Source: Bemisia tabaci (lineage: Eukaryota > Arthropoda > Insecta > Hemiptera > Aleyrodidae). From it: a DNA stretch of 64,000 nucleotides. The position numbers and the translations under genes were made by a program. Shown here piece by piece: positions 44,952-56,279 of the stretch (positions are counted from its first letter, which is position 1; each line of letters starts with the position of its first letter). Location: assembly GCF_918797505.1 (NCBI RefSeq), contig NC_092797.1, positions 31,013,372 to 31,077,371 of the forward strand, written 5' to 3'. A model generated the notes under the pieces. It made no database searches, was not told the origin of the DNA, and saw only the letters and a program-made list of their open reading frames with translations.

Positions 44952-45127
44952 CATTGGAAAAAAAAAACACATTGGATCTAGAGTCAAGACTCTTGAAAAC
45001 ATTGACAAGAAAAAATACTCTAGATTCAATCGGATTTTTGCTTGAATCAAAACGAAATCCGCTTAAATTAAGAGGCTTGGTTCTTGATCTTCTCTAGATC
45101 CAATGTGTTTCTTTTTTCTTCCCGTGT
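44952..45127. mobile_element. Family B MITE with an internal deletion, 176 bp
   Basis: The left arm is complete from CATTGGAAAAAAAAAACACA to 'gaggcttggttcttgat'. The sequence then jumps to 'ctctagatccaatgtg' and ...CCCGTG. About 80 bases of the right arm are missing. Both terminal C/A-to-T/G changes show the ends have also drifted. Confidence 0.8.
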
Positions 45128-46384
45128 ATGAAAAGCATGTCAGGATATGCAGTTTTTAGGGATGCTGCGCGTTTTTTTTTTCTCCGCTGTCATTATTCTT
45201 TCCATCACGTGCCATTGACCAATTTTTTGTGTTTGTTATTAATGTCACTGAGAAGGCAATTGACTTTCTTCCGTCGGAGGAAGAGAAAGAGGAGCGCTCA
45301 GAGAATCTATCGATGAAGATGAGAACGGGATGAAGAAAATAAACTCCAGGAACCACGCGACCGCGCTCGACCCATGGAGCCAATGGGTACCCCTCCCCCA
45401 TCCAATCACCATTTGTCCGGCACTGATCATTTCTGGTTGACGAGGAAAATAAGGTCGCGGTGATGGGCAACTCAGAATCACATTTTTGCTCCTTTCCCAG
45501 CATTTTCCTTCGCAAAAAACGGAATCAGAGTGGAATGATGAACTAACGAGATGACGAAGTGTCACGTCCGACCCGGCGACGGCTAGTTGCTGTTGTGGTT
45601 GAAAAATGGCGGGCAAGGTGACCTGTTCATTACTGGAGGAACTAAATTTTTGTCATTTTCACAAGACGAGGGAGGAATGCTCTCATCTCACTTACTGACC
45701 GCGGGTCAATGATACCTGCTTTTATTTTCTTAATTTCATGGAAAACCATCCCAGAAGAAGGTCAGCCATTTTCAAAATACGTCGTTTTCCCCACGAAAGA
45801 ACGTAATCATATTTTAGTTTTGCCAAATTTTAACTCGCGAATAGCACTTTTAGCCTCGAATAGCCTCACGGGGAGAATCTAGGGCATTCCTGACTGAAAA
45901 TTGCTCCGAAAAAAAATTCGCTCTCCTCATTTCACGCAAAAATCAGATAAAATGTTGGAAAAAAATAGCATGATGGATACATTCTCGTAAAAAATTAAAT
46001 TGTTTGAGTCAATTTTGCAACGCCGTAATAAAGTTACGTTCCTTCGTCCTGAAAACGATGAATTAATCTTATTTAACGGAAACGCACCAATTTGCACCAA
46101 GTCTGAGCCGAGAGAAGAGGTTTGAAGCTTTTTCCCGCGATAAGACATTAAGTAAATTAACGTTAGTTAAACGTGAAGTTGAACGACTTTTTTCAGAATA
46201 TTTTATGATCCGACAGGTCGATTCAATGACTTGACGAACTCTCACAGTGCGTTTAATAAATACGAGCCTCCGAATTCGGAACTTTGATGTTTCCATTTTC
46301 CGTTGTCTCCTTAAATTGAATTACATCGCTGTTGGAGTCCGTCTGCCCGAAAATGGAGGGACCGACGCGTCGACGCTTCGATGG
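45128..46384. other. Unique sequence, nothing recognised
   Basis: Two overlapping minus frames (119 and 123 codons, 45156-45616) are open together, which argues against either being a gene. No shared repeat was recognised. Confidence 0.35.
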
Positions 46385-46388
46385 TATG

Positions 46389-46642
46389 CTGCCGTGCTAA
46401 GGAAGAACGACGTATGAGCCTTCAGGCGTTGCCAAATTTCTTCCGATAAAAACCGAATTTACTGGGGAAAATGCTAATATTATTTTTTTTTAAATTTTCT
46501 GACAATTTTGAGCGCAATTTAATCTAAAATATCTGAAAATTTCAGGAAAAATATGCATGAGTGTCGTCAGAAAAACATGCTTTACCGAAGTAAATTTGAC
46601 AACTCTCGAATGTTCGTACGGCGTTTTTCTTCAGCACGGCAG
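46389..46642 (+). mobile_element. Family A MITE, 254 bp, 4-bp TSD TATG
   Basis: CTGCCGTGCTAAGGAAGAAC at the left, TCAGCACGGCAG at the right. TATG lies at 46385-46388 and 46643-46646. This is the first half of a tandem duplication (46389-46703 and 46704-47017). Confidence 0.85.
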
Positions 46643-47017
46643 TATGGCAATCAGAGTAGAACGATTGATGATGTCAGCATGGACGATGATGGCGCATGGA
46701 GTGCTGCCGTGCTAAGGAAGAACGTTGTATAAACATTCGAGAGTCGCCAGATTTCCCTTGATAAAACATGTATTTTTGACAACATTCATGCATATTTTTT
46801 CGTAAAATTTTCAGATATATTATATTACATTGGGCAGAATATTATCTGAAAATTTTGGAAAATTATATTGGCAATATTCCCAGTAAATTCGGTTTTTATC
46901 GGAGGAAACTTAGCAACGTCTAGAGACTCATACGGCGTTCTTCCTCAGCACGGCAGTATGGCAATCAGAGCAGATCGATTGATGATGTCAGCATGGCCGA
47001 TGATGGCGCATGGAGTG
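46643..47017 (+). repeat. 61-bp flank duplicated on both sides of an inverted A copy
   Basis: The segment 46643-46703 (TATGGCAATCAGAG...GCATGGAGTG) recurs at 46957-47017 with only three or four substitutions. Together with the A copies, the pattern is [A forward][flank][A inverted][flank]. Confidence 0.88.
46704..46956 (-). mobile_element. Family A MITE, inverted copy in the duplication
   Basis: The left end carries 'attcgagag' and the right end 'gtctagagactcatac', so the orientation is opposite to the neighbour at 46389. The right flank is TATG, but the left flank is AGTG, so it lacks its own target duplication, as expected if it arose by copying rather than insertion. Confidence 0.8.
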
Positions 47018-47530
47018 GTGGTGCGCGGCGCAGCGAAACGCGGCTCGCGGTCCATTGCATAACAATTTGGCGCATTATGACAATGACATCTCATTTGATT
47101 ACCCGCGGCTCCAGCCCGAGCCTTGATCTTCAGACCACATCTTCAGACTCTTGTTTCGACCCGTTACTACGGTTCTTTTATTGCTCCGCCAGCAATTGCA
47201 CGTATTCGACCGTTGTCGCTTTGAGCCAGATATCAGCAGACCTTTGAGCACCTGCCACGCGCTCTCCTAAAAAAGTTGCGATGAATTCCAGCTCACATTT
47301 CACTCTGGCGCCTATTTTGTCCCCAGAAGATTGTGCTTTTTTTACGTAGAGAAACTTAGCTCTTACAGAGGAGAATTAGTTCTTTCACGGAGTGAGCTCC
47401 ATTCTTACTGGACGGGTTTTGACTCCTCATTCACAACAATTGGATTTCCTGGGAGCAAAACGGACTAAATCTTGAAATCAGGAGCTATTACTTTTGACTC
47501 ATTCATCAGAGCACGTTCTATCTGCATAGG
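47018..47530. other. Unique sequence, nothing recognised
   Basis: No shared repeat or exon was recognised. Confidence 0.35.
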
Positions 47531-47900
47531 GCACGTCAAGGAGTAGGAGGAATAAGAGGAAAAGTGGAAAAAATAAACGGAAGAGGAGGGAAAAGAAGGA
47601 AAGGAGATAGGAGGAGGAAAAGATAAAGAAGAGAAGAATAGGAGGAGAACGACGGGAATGAAAATTGAGAAGAGGAGGGAGAGCAAAAAGGAGAGAAAAA
47701 AAGACGGACGGAAAATAAGTGTGAAAGAGAAGTTAATAAGAAAAAGAAGACACCAAAAAAGAGGAAAAAAACAGAGAAAGAAGGAAGGATAAGAAAAGCG
47801 AGAAGAGGAAGGAGAACATGTAGGAGGAGAAGACCATTAACATGATGATGAAGGAGAGGGTGAAGATGATGAAGAAAAAAGAAATGACGAATGTGGCCCG
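47531..47900 (+). repeat. Polypurine tract, about 370 bp
   Basis: The plus strand is overwhelmingly A and G ('ggaggaataagaggaaaag' and similar words), with few pyrimidines over about 370 bases. The minus-strand frame of 126 codons (47916-47536), rich in Phe/Leu/Ser/Pro, is its translation and not a gene. Such tracts can adopt triplex (H-DNA) forms. Confidence 0.8.
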
Positions 47901-47973
47901 ACACCGTGAGTGACAAAATTTATGGAGACTTTAATGCGCGGATAAGAAAGAATAAGCGAAACGTTCTCAAGGA

Positions 47974-48220
47974 TGGACCACCAGACGAAGTGCGAATGAA
48001 AGCATTCTCATACATGTTTCGAGCACCAACATTTCTTGTAGAACACGGTTTGCACAACGAAAATTACTGAAATCGACTCCTTACTAAAATATTCACGTTT
48101 TTACTTAACATAGGTTACGGGAAAATTGAATTCCCCGCTCACAAGAAAAACAACACTATTCGAATCAAATCGCGCACTATACTACGGTTGGCAGGCTTCT
48201 CAAGCGAGCTGCGTTCCATC
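47974..48220 (+). mobile_element. Family E partial copy, left end only
   Basis: TGGACCACCAGACGAAGTGC begins a stretch that follows the 39815 element for about 240 bases ('catacatgtttcgagcacc', 'gcacaacgaaaattactga', 'cccgctcacaagaaaaac'). No matching right end is seen downstream. Confidence 0.65.
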
Positions 48221-50624
48221 CCCGCCCCGATCATCGGGAACTAAACCAATCGTGAAAATTGATACAAAGCAATAAAATCCAAGGCGCCTTCATTGTATCT
48301 ATATGCAACCCGCACAACCACAGATCACGAATAGTTGCATCCAGGCGTTGAGGTCATATTCGCATCAAGCTTAGGTGCTGAATAACGGTGTTCTCTTACC
48401 ATTTGTCTTTGTAACTTTACCGAAATGATCTTTTCTAGAGGCTGGATTAGAGATAGGATTTTTTTGAGACAAGTAAAGGTAAATATATTTTGGAACCAAG
48501 AAAAACATTCACATAGATCCTTGATGGAGAAAATGTGACAATTATTTCGCAAATAATTAATAAGCGAGCCAATAGAATATGATAGAAATTTAAAACGTCG
48601 TCTAATCATACATTGTAATACTTCAATGTATAGAATAAATTTATGATGATGCCATTGTGTTTCCCAATAAAGTGCGAATTTATCGATGATGAAGATAAGA
48701 CGTGTGTCTCGTCTGCGATGTTTAAAAATCTTCGCTGCTGTTTAATTTTTTTCTGACAGAAAAGTTAACGGTTGTTATTTACTGACATTTTTAAAGAATA
48801 TTTTGCCCAGAATGAGGAAAACTCAGTAGAAAAAAAAAAAAAAAAATAAAAAATATAGACAAGTAAAGTAAGGTTCGTCGGTTTCGTTTGATAACATGAA
48901 ATATGACTGCTAGAAATTTGCAACGTCGCAAATTGAGATGCGCGTTTCACGGATTTCACCATCGTAGCCGATAATTATTGCCAGTTTACGACGATCACAA
49001 AGTCTTGCGACCGTCTCCAGTTTCTTCGGCAGACTGATGGTGCTGTTGTTCACACTAAGTTCTCCGCGGAATCTGTTTAAAATGTGATATTACTGTTATA
49101 AACTATTTTTAGGGTTGTGACATCGGAAAAAAAGTTCTAATATACAAGGCGGATTTTAATTGGTCATTTTTCAATTTCCTGGCATTAGCTGGCAACACGC
49201 TGATTGCACTTGCCCGTCTGAAAACTTTTTCGCTTTGCGGTGAAAAAAAATGGCATTAGAGGCGTTTGATGGACGAGATAAGACGAGGCAGGAGGCTCTC
49301 AAGAAGACTTAATAAGCTCGCAAAATAACTACAAAGAAACGGGCGAAAACGAGAACCGTTTAAAATTTCACGGTGATAACTGGACTTAGGAAACAGAGAC
49401 TTTTAGCCGCAAGTCGATGCACCGGAACCGCATCAACATTGTTTCATAGCATGGACCAGACCTGATATCCTAAACACCAAGGCGGATAAATAATGGTGGG
49501 CGCATTTTGTACTCTCGTGACGTCACGTGGTATCGGGTACATCCCAAATGCATGGCATCGCCATACTTTGCCATCAGGAATGCATGGCAAAACAAGAACC
49601 CGCTGAGCGTCACAGCTTTAAAAATGACGGCTCAACTCAAAATGCGACCACATTTCTTTAAACGCCTTGCTGAAATACCAGTTCGTTCATTGATCACGTG
49701 CGTATTCAAATATTTATATTGCATTAAAATAAATGAAAAAACAGAAGAATCAGAAAAATGAGTGTGAAATTAATGCTGAAAAATGCGTATTTTAATTCAC
49801 TTAAAAAATTGGTAGTTCGTGCAAGACATCGGCAGTTCTTTATGGGTTTCACCCACTTTGTTTATTTTTCTATGTCAGAATTTGTAACCTCAGGGATCAT
49901 TATCCTTTCATGAAACTTTCCTACGGAGAAGCTTTTCTTTATCCGTGAAATTTTTTACATACCACTTCAAAGAGGACGGAGAAAGAAAGAGAGGGAGATG
50001 AGAGGGAAAAGAAAAAGAGTGAAAATTCTGCCGCAGCAAATATCTACTCAAGTTTTTTTTACCTCATAGCATTGAAAGCATGCATTTTATTGTTTAAAAA
50101 AAAAGCCTGCTCAAAAATACACGCTAAACTATTAGGCACGCGAAGCCAATCTTTAGAGTTTAATGGAGGCAGGATCTTCCTGTTTAGAGGAATGATCATT
50201 GATGACAGGTTGCCAAACTGTGTTAGATACCGTGCAATTCGAGTACCTTTCGTATAAGGCACATATACACTGTAGCATCATTTGGCAACAGGGACTACTG
50301 TGATTAGAAACTACTTGAGTGGAGCTAGAAATCGAATACAATTACCGGCGGAATTATTGTAAAATAAAGAAACAATTGACCTTAATACTTGCGCGTGCCG
50401 GGTACTTGGGATTCTGAGCGCGTGCGCGTATCAGTATTCGCCTCGTCTTTCCCACTGCCACTCTCTGCCCGTATAGCGTCTTTTTCTTGAAATTGTATTT
50501 TGCGGTTTGAGGTCTCTTTTTCTCCGGGTTTCTACCCGTTTTGCAGTTAAAATATAAATTAGCTCGATACCGCGATTTCATTAACGAGACGGAGGTTTCT
50601 ACGATGTCGCGATTTGATAGAATT
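48221..50624. other. Unique sequence, nothing recognised
   Basis: About 2.4 kb of A+T-rich DNA with an A17 run near 48830. Only short frames occur, without recognised domains. No shared repeat was seen. Confidence 0.35.
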
Positions 50625-50868
50625 CACTGGAAAAAAAAAAAAAAAAAAAAAAAAAAAAACACATTGGATCTAGAGTCCAGACTCTTGAAAACATTGACAA
50701 GAAAAAAGACTCTTGATTCAATCAGATTTAAGCTTGAATCCAAAGGAAATCCGCTCAAATTAGGAGGCTTGGTTCTTGATTTAAGCTTAAATCTGACTGA
50801 ATCAAGAGTATTTTTTCTTGTCGATTTTTTTAAGAGTCTGGACTCTGGATCCAATGTTTTTTCCAGTG
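50625..50868. mobile_element. Family B MITE, 244 bp
   Basis: CACTGG is followed by about 29 A, then ACACATTGGATCTAGAGTCC. It ends GTTTTTTCCAGTG. Both arms are intact. The expanded A run explains the extra length. Confidence 0.85.
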
Positions 50869-51393
50869 CGGCAACACTACACGTTTTAAAGGAAATCGCT
50901 GATTTCCTTTATAAATCAATAAATCAGCCTATTTTATCGAAATTTCCGAATGTACGTTTACACACTGTTATGTAATATACGCATTGGTTTCATCAATTTA
51001 TCATTTAATTTGAGTCCGTCCAGAGGCTCAGAAAAAGAGGGGGGGGGGGCACTAACACAACCTTAAATCCACTTCAGAAGATGGTGACCTGAAATGAGTA
51101 AAGGAGGGGTTGACGACGGCATTCGTTAAATCGACGTCATTTATGGGCTTGTTCTTTGTCACCAAGTAATCACTGTCACAATTTACACAGAATAGATCCC
51201 TATGAACATCTAATTACATGCACCGGTGGCGGTAACTAAATGAGCGGACGTCAACTCCTAAACCTCCAGATGAGGATAAAATACCAATCGTCTGGAAAGT
51301 GACGCATTCCTCGCGGGACTTGAAAGTGAAGGAATTTCTTCGGTTCGAATCAGAGACACATGCATCTCCGGGGATTGCACGCACGAATCCCAT
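50869..51393. other. Unique sequence, nothing recognised
   Basis: No shared repeat or exon was recognised. Confidence 0.35.
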
Positions 51394-51517
51394 AGGACAT
51401 ATATCTGCCGAACAGAACTATGAGCATTATGACGTGAGCCCTGTAATGCGTATATTCTCATGGGTCCCAGGGCTCATGTTTAAATGCACATAGTTCCATT
51501 CGGCAGAAATACGTCCT
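51394..51517. mobile_element. Family F element, 124 bp
   Basis: AGGACATATATCTGCCGAAC at the left, TTCGGCAGAAATACGTCCT at the right. The arms continue 'agaactatg'/'catagttcc', and an inner pair 'gagccctg'/'cagggctc' sits near the centre. Confidence 0.7.
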
Positions 51518-52077
51518 ATTAATCAAGGCGATCGCGGGTGAGCCCATAAATATGAGCATGCAAACTCTCGATCTCGACACTTGCGAAATTGGCCCCGCAC
51601 GGCGGCCGTGTGGGAAAGAAAGAACCAATTAGCGGAGCCGTTTAAGCGTGGACACCGGTGTTGGTCATTTGCCGGCCGTTGATTGCCACCCGAGTACCGC
51701 GGGTAATTAATCGGAATCGAGAGGAAAAATGGGAAAATCAAACAGGGAAACTGCCATTGTCGGAGTTGCGACGGTTCCGATTGCGCAACGCAAGTTCGAT
51801 GTTATGATACGCTTTCGTTTCTTTATCAGTCCATCCAACCGTGAGCTGAGAAAGCTGCAAGCTCGGGAGTTATACGCGTGACGAGAACCATTCCATGATC
51901 GATGGTTTCTGTGGAATCCATATCGAGGAAGCTTGTTCTATTCACATCGGTCCCTTACATTTCATTTACTATTGTCAGGTTTTAAAAGTATGCAATGGAT
52001 CAGTTGCGCTGGTCATAGAATCGTGTTTTGATGCTTGATTCTAGTAGAGTAGCTAAAAATAATGAGATCCGTCCAGA
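51518..52077. other. Unique sequence, nothing recognised
   Basis: A moderately G+C-rich spacer with no recognised content. Confidence 0.35.
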
Positions 52078-52372
52078 CAGCAACTTTCTACGTTTAATAT
52101 TAACCGGGATATCGTGCTCCGAAAGATTCGATTTCTGACGTCATCCGCTGCAGTATTGACACCCTTGGTTTCTTCCATACCTTCCTTTCATCAATAATCG
52201 GTGAGACTAACATTTACAGTTGTTACTCAATGTGAAACTCGGATGAAAGCAAGGTGCAGGAAACCAAGGGTGTCAATACCGCGGTGGATGAAGAAAATCG
52301 AGAAATCGAGATATCGAATCTTTCAAAGCGCGATATCCCAGTTAATATTGAACGTAGAAAGTTACTGAGCTG
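52078..52372. mobile_element. Inverted-repeat element, 295 bp
   Basis: CAGCAACTTTCTACGTTTAA at the left, with a complement ending AGAAAGTTACTGAGCTG at the right. The arms run about 130 bases, including 'attgacacccttggtttc' on both sides. The two arms meet near 52220, so the element is a nearly complete palindrome. Only one copy was seen. CAG...CTG ends would suit a hAT-like MITE, but no 8-bp duplication was found. Confidence 0.75.
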
Positions 52373-53121
52373 CCATCCAATGATTGAGTGGTTTCAAATT
52401 TTTTCCAAAAACTAAATATTTAAAATTACATTATAAAATCGTTTCTTTCTATATAAAGCAAGGACCAAAATTGCAGAGTGATATTCTGAAAAATACAAGT
52501 AGCAAAGGATGATAGAAATTGATTCATTTTCTTTTCCGTGGTAAAGAATATGACAAATATGTTTTATTATCATAAATCGAGGTATGTGCACTGCACTATT
52601 TACAGATAATGTGCTACTCTTCATTGAATACGTTAATTTTAAATATTGTGTAATCAGTTACTGTAATAATAACCTCTGATTGTGAGTGACGAAAATGACT
52701 CGTGACTCCCGTTTTGTAGTTACATAGAACAAAACGTCAATATTTGAGGGATAATGGAGGGATGTTAGTCGTTGAAAAGTAAAACGCGTGGGTAAGCGCT
52801 CTGCGTCTGCTCGAAAGTGCTCACAGAACACGAGAAGAGTATGAAATTTACTCACGCCTCTCGCGCGTAAAAGAGGATTAACAAGCGTACAAAGAAAACT
52901 AAATAGCCACAAAAGAACGTACAAATATAGGGCTTGTTTTTGGCCCTTCCAAACTTTAATTTTGCCTTTCCCTTCAATGTCAGTTTCCTATTCACTCGTG
53001 TGGGAGCATCTGTATACAGCCTTGAACGCATGCCGAGACAAACGCGCATTTTTCCAACCTTACAAAAATAAATTCTACTTCACACGAACACCTGACAACG
53101 TGAGTACTTAAGATGCTCAAG
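52373..53121. other. Unique sequence, nothing recognised
   Basis: A+T-rich DNA, no recognised content. Confidence 0.35.
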
Positions 53122-53125
53122 TATA

Positions 53126-53608
53126 CTTTTATGCTAAGAAGAACACCGTATGAGCCTTCAGACGTTGCCATCCTTTCCTCAATAAATAACGAATTTACTC
53201 CATGGGAAAATTGTGGATATTTGTCTCCGATTTTTTAAACAATTTTCTTAGCTCTCAAATCTTAATCATCTGAAACTTTTATGCAAAAATACGCATAATT
53301 TCCTCAAAAATATAAGAGCCGATTATTTTCCATATCACGTAAGCGCCAAAATAACGAATGCGAGAAAAGCAAGAAAACCGTTTTATTAGCTTTGTTAAAA
53401 ATCTTCGAATTCCAAAAAAATATGTTCTTTTAGAAGGCTGTTAGACATGATTGATTATACCTGAGAAAACAAAGAAAGAACAACCCCTCTACCACCAAAA
53501 TAGAGATAGCCGCTTACGTGATTTGGAAAATAATCAGTTCATATGTTTTATCCGTGGGGATTTGGCAACTCTCGAATGTTCCTAGGGCGTTCTTCCTTTG
53601 CAAGATAG
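53126..53608 (+). mobile_element. Family A MITE broken by another insertion, TSD TATA
   Basis: TATA at 53122-53125 and 53609-53612 bounds a copy with drifted ends (CTTTTATGCTAAGAAGAACA; TTGCAAGATAG). Its right half contains the element 53321-53535. Removing that leaves about 268 bases, close to the family norm. Confidence 0.75.
53321..53535. mobile_element. 215-bp element nested in a family A copy
   Basis: GATTATTTTCCATATCACGT with AAGCG follows the left junction. CGCTTACGTGATTTGGAAAA and TAATC close the right, a terminal inverted repeat of about 25 bases with two mismatches. No other copy was seen in the window. Confidence 0.7.
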
Positions 53609-53729
53609 TATATAAAAACAGAATCGTTACTCTCTTCGATACGTCGATCTCTGTTAGTATAAAGCTATACCTCCAAAGAATCGATGTACACGATACAATC
53701 GTAGCGTAATGCGAGGTTATCATTACGTT

Positions 53730-53899
53730 CAGAGGCGTGGCGTGAATTGCGATGTATCGATTCTTATGCCATTTGAACCTATGGTAAAGAATCGATTATT
53801 AAGGTGCAAACACCCTGTTCAGTGTTCATCGATCCTTTTCCATGGGTTTAAATGACAGATCAATCGATGTATCGCAAAGCACGTCACGCCACGCCACCG
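53730..53899. mobile_element. Family D MITE, 170 bp, 8-bp TSD ATTACGTT
   Basis: CAGAGGCGTGGCG at the left, CGCCACGCCACCG at the right. A perfect ATTACGTT lies at 53722-53729 and 53900-53907. The central loop has changed ('gtgcaaacaccctgttcagt'), so the central palindrome is broken. Confidence 0.9.
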
Positions 53900-53907
53900 A
53901 TTACGTT

Positions 53908-55925
53908 TCGAGTTTCGGGCCGAGAGTACGTATAATTTGTACCTGAATAAGTGCTTACACTTGGTCTCGAGATCATTAATTTCCCCGAATGACTTGTTTG
54001 AGTTGTTACATGGGACAAGCACTTGAGTTAGTGCGCCCCTCTTAGAATTGGATCATGGACAATATGGTTCCATCCGAAACTGTTACAACTGATCTCGCCG
54101 GGCCCAATTCGTCGCCCTCCTGACATAAGGGCGTAACCGCGCCCTGCAATGAATCCTGTCGTCCGTGCGTTTCAAGGATTTTCTGGGCTCATCCAAATGT
54201 GCAGGTACGTCTTTATGTCAGCCCAGCGACGAGTTCACACCGGGACTGGACCCATGGGCCGCTACGGGCGACGCTGACAAAATTGAAATATGGACCGATT
54301 AAAACTGGACCGTATGCAGGTTGCCGTGTCGTTGCATTCTGAGGAGAAGCAGATCTCATTACTCTCTGATATTCTTTAAGATTCAACCATTAAAAGACGA
54401 TGTGCGTGACGTGACAGGGCAATTGAACAGATGCCGGAATCTCATGCTGAATTTGGCGGCTGATTATGGAGATCAACAGTCATCGCTCAACGGCTGAAAT
54501 TTCGCAAATTTGAGTTGTTTTCATCCAGATTTGTATCAAATCTATTCGAATAGTTCAGACAAATCCGACACTATCCGATGGTCACTGAGTCTCGTTGCTG
54601 AATTTTGCGCGACTCACGCAAAATTCAGGCGTCGGATTGATGACTTCCACATTCATGAGCCAAACTTTCGGTTCGTTTAACTGCAAATAGTTGGGTTGAT
54701 ATGGAACACCGAGCTTTCGGTATATATGGCAGAGCTTTTTGTAAGTGAAAATCGATGTAAGGTTGGTTATTTTTAGAACAGTCCCGTCATGTCTGCATTG
54801 GTTTTTTTTTCTTTTTTTCTTGAACAAAGCTCATACTCGAATGGCGAAAGAGATTAGTTGTATGGAGGCTGAGTCGGAATAATTTTATGCAAGTGGCTCT
54901 GCACAATAGACAATTAAAAATATGAATGGATTTGAGAGTGCCCTTGAGCAGGGAGGGATTTGTCCTTCTACATTTTTCCGCCTTATTGCTAAAATGTTTT
55001 CAAGCTGAAACTATACTATGAAATTGTGTCGCATCTAGGAAGGATTAATACAACCAAAGGGTCTTCAGGATTTATTAATGGCGCCTTGGGTGCTATTATT
55101 GCAATGCTCCCCAATGCTGAGCTCTTCATCTACCGGGTCATTCCCTTCCGATTTGGTATTTATCTTAATATTACATAATCATTGTTACATGCAAAAATTA
55201 TGCGTACTCAAAGCTCATTGTTTAAAAACTTCTAATTAAATTTTACTTTGTTCCAGAAAAACAAAATAAACATTTTCCCCACAATTTTCTGCGGCTCATT
55301 CAGAACGATCGAGAATAATTCACGAGAAAAAAGAAAGACACAAATGCGTTTCTTTTTCAAAACTCTCGATGTAGATCTGGTATGCATAGCGATACCCAGT
55401 TCAAGTTCCTAGCGGCTACAACATCCCTACTAAGAGGTCTGGCAACTGTAGATGAAAAATTAAGTTTATTAACATTGAATAGGCTGCGGGAACGACGAGC
55501 AATTTGAATCCGCCCTGGGATGGCTGTATGTGCGGCCGAAGACTTGCTACGGTTACGGTTAAAGCGCGGCTCAAAAGAAACCTGATGAGGCAAGGTCAGG
55601 GGTTAATCGTATTAGGAGTCACAAAGAAGAAAATACTGTCCTGCAGAAAAGAAAAGCCTCGTTGTTTATGTCTTGCGTTGCGGTGGGGGCGATTGATGAC
55701 CGCGGTATGATGCCGTCCCCAGCAAGAAGCGCTTAATCTCGAGAGCAATCCAATTGCGAATCCGTGGTTTTTATCTCGAATGAAACTGGGCTCGAGTTAC
55801 TCCCTTGCTCTATTAAGATTATTCGCCTCAACGCCTCAAATGATCCTATCTGAATTATGGGATGAGCCTCAATAACAGTGTACTTTTAGGCACTTCAGAG
55901 CTCATTCTCCGAAAGAAAGGATGAT
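53908..55925. other. Mostly unique sequence with one small inverted repeat
   Basis: About 2 kb. Apart from the hairpin listed at 54120-54221 I recognise no repeat. Frames of 68-81 codons carry no known domain. Confidence 0.35.
54120..54221. repeat. Small inverted repeat, 102 bp, F-like
   Basis: CTGACATAAGGGCGTAAC at the left is mirrored by GGTACGTCTTTATGTCAG at the right. The arms are short, and the middle shows limited pairing. The cGTCTTTATG core recalls family F ends. Confidence 0.55.
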
Positions 55926-55976
55926 ATAACTGTCGTGCATAAGAAAAACGCCATATGAACATTCGAATGTTGCCAA

Positions 55977-56261
55977 AGTTGCAACAGAATTCAGAAAATG
56001 AAATTCCCTGACATTTACCTGATTTCCCTGACAAATTTTGGTGAAACTTTCTGACAATTGAAGATATGACAGATGGTTTAAAAGACATAATTGAAAATGG
56101 TTTTCACACAAAATGTGTTCTTCGAAACCTCAAACCCATTCTAGAAAGCAAGTAAAGGTGATTTAACCAATTTTCCCTGACATTTTCCGATTTTCCCTGA
56201 TTTTCTAAAATTCCCTGACATTTCCCAGTTTTCCCGGTATTCCCTGACTGTGGCAACCCTG
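55977..56261. mobile_element. Family C element nested in family A
   Basis: AGTTGCAACAGAATTCAG at the left, CTGTGGCAACCCTG at the right, with 'ccctgacatttacctgattt' and further 'ccctgac' words inside. It begins exactly where the A copy stops matching its family. Confidence 0.75.
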
Positions 56262-56279
56262 GAAGTACCGATTCTAATG

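Noticed and set aside
45156..45616. Two minus frames of 119 and 123 codons
   Set aside because: They overlap each other in different frames, and neither shows a known motif.
47536..47916. A 126-codon minus frame rich in Phe, Leu, Ser and Pro
   Set aside because: It is the translation of the polypurine tract's complementary strand. It looks membrane-like only because of base composition.
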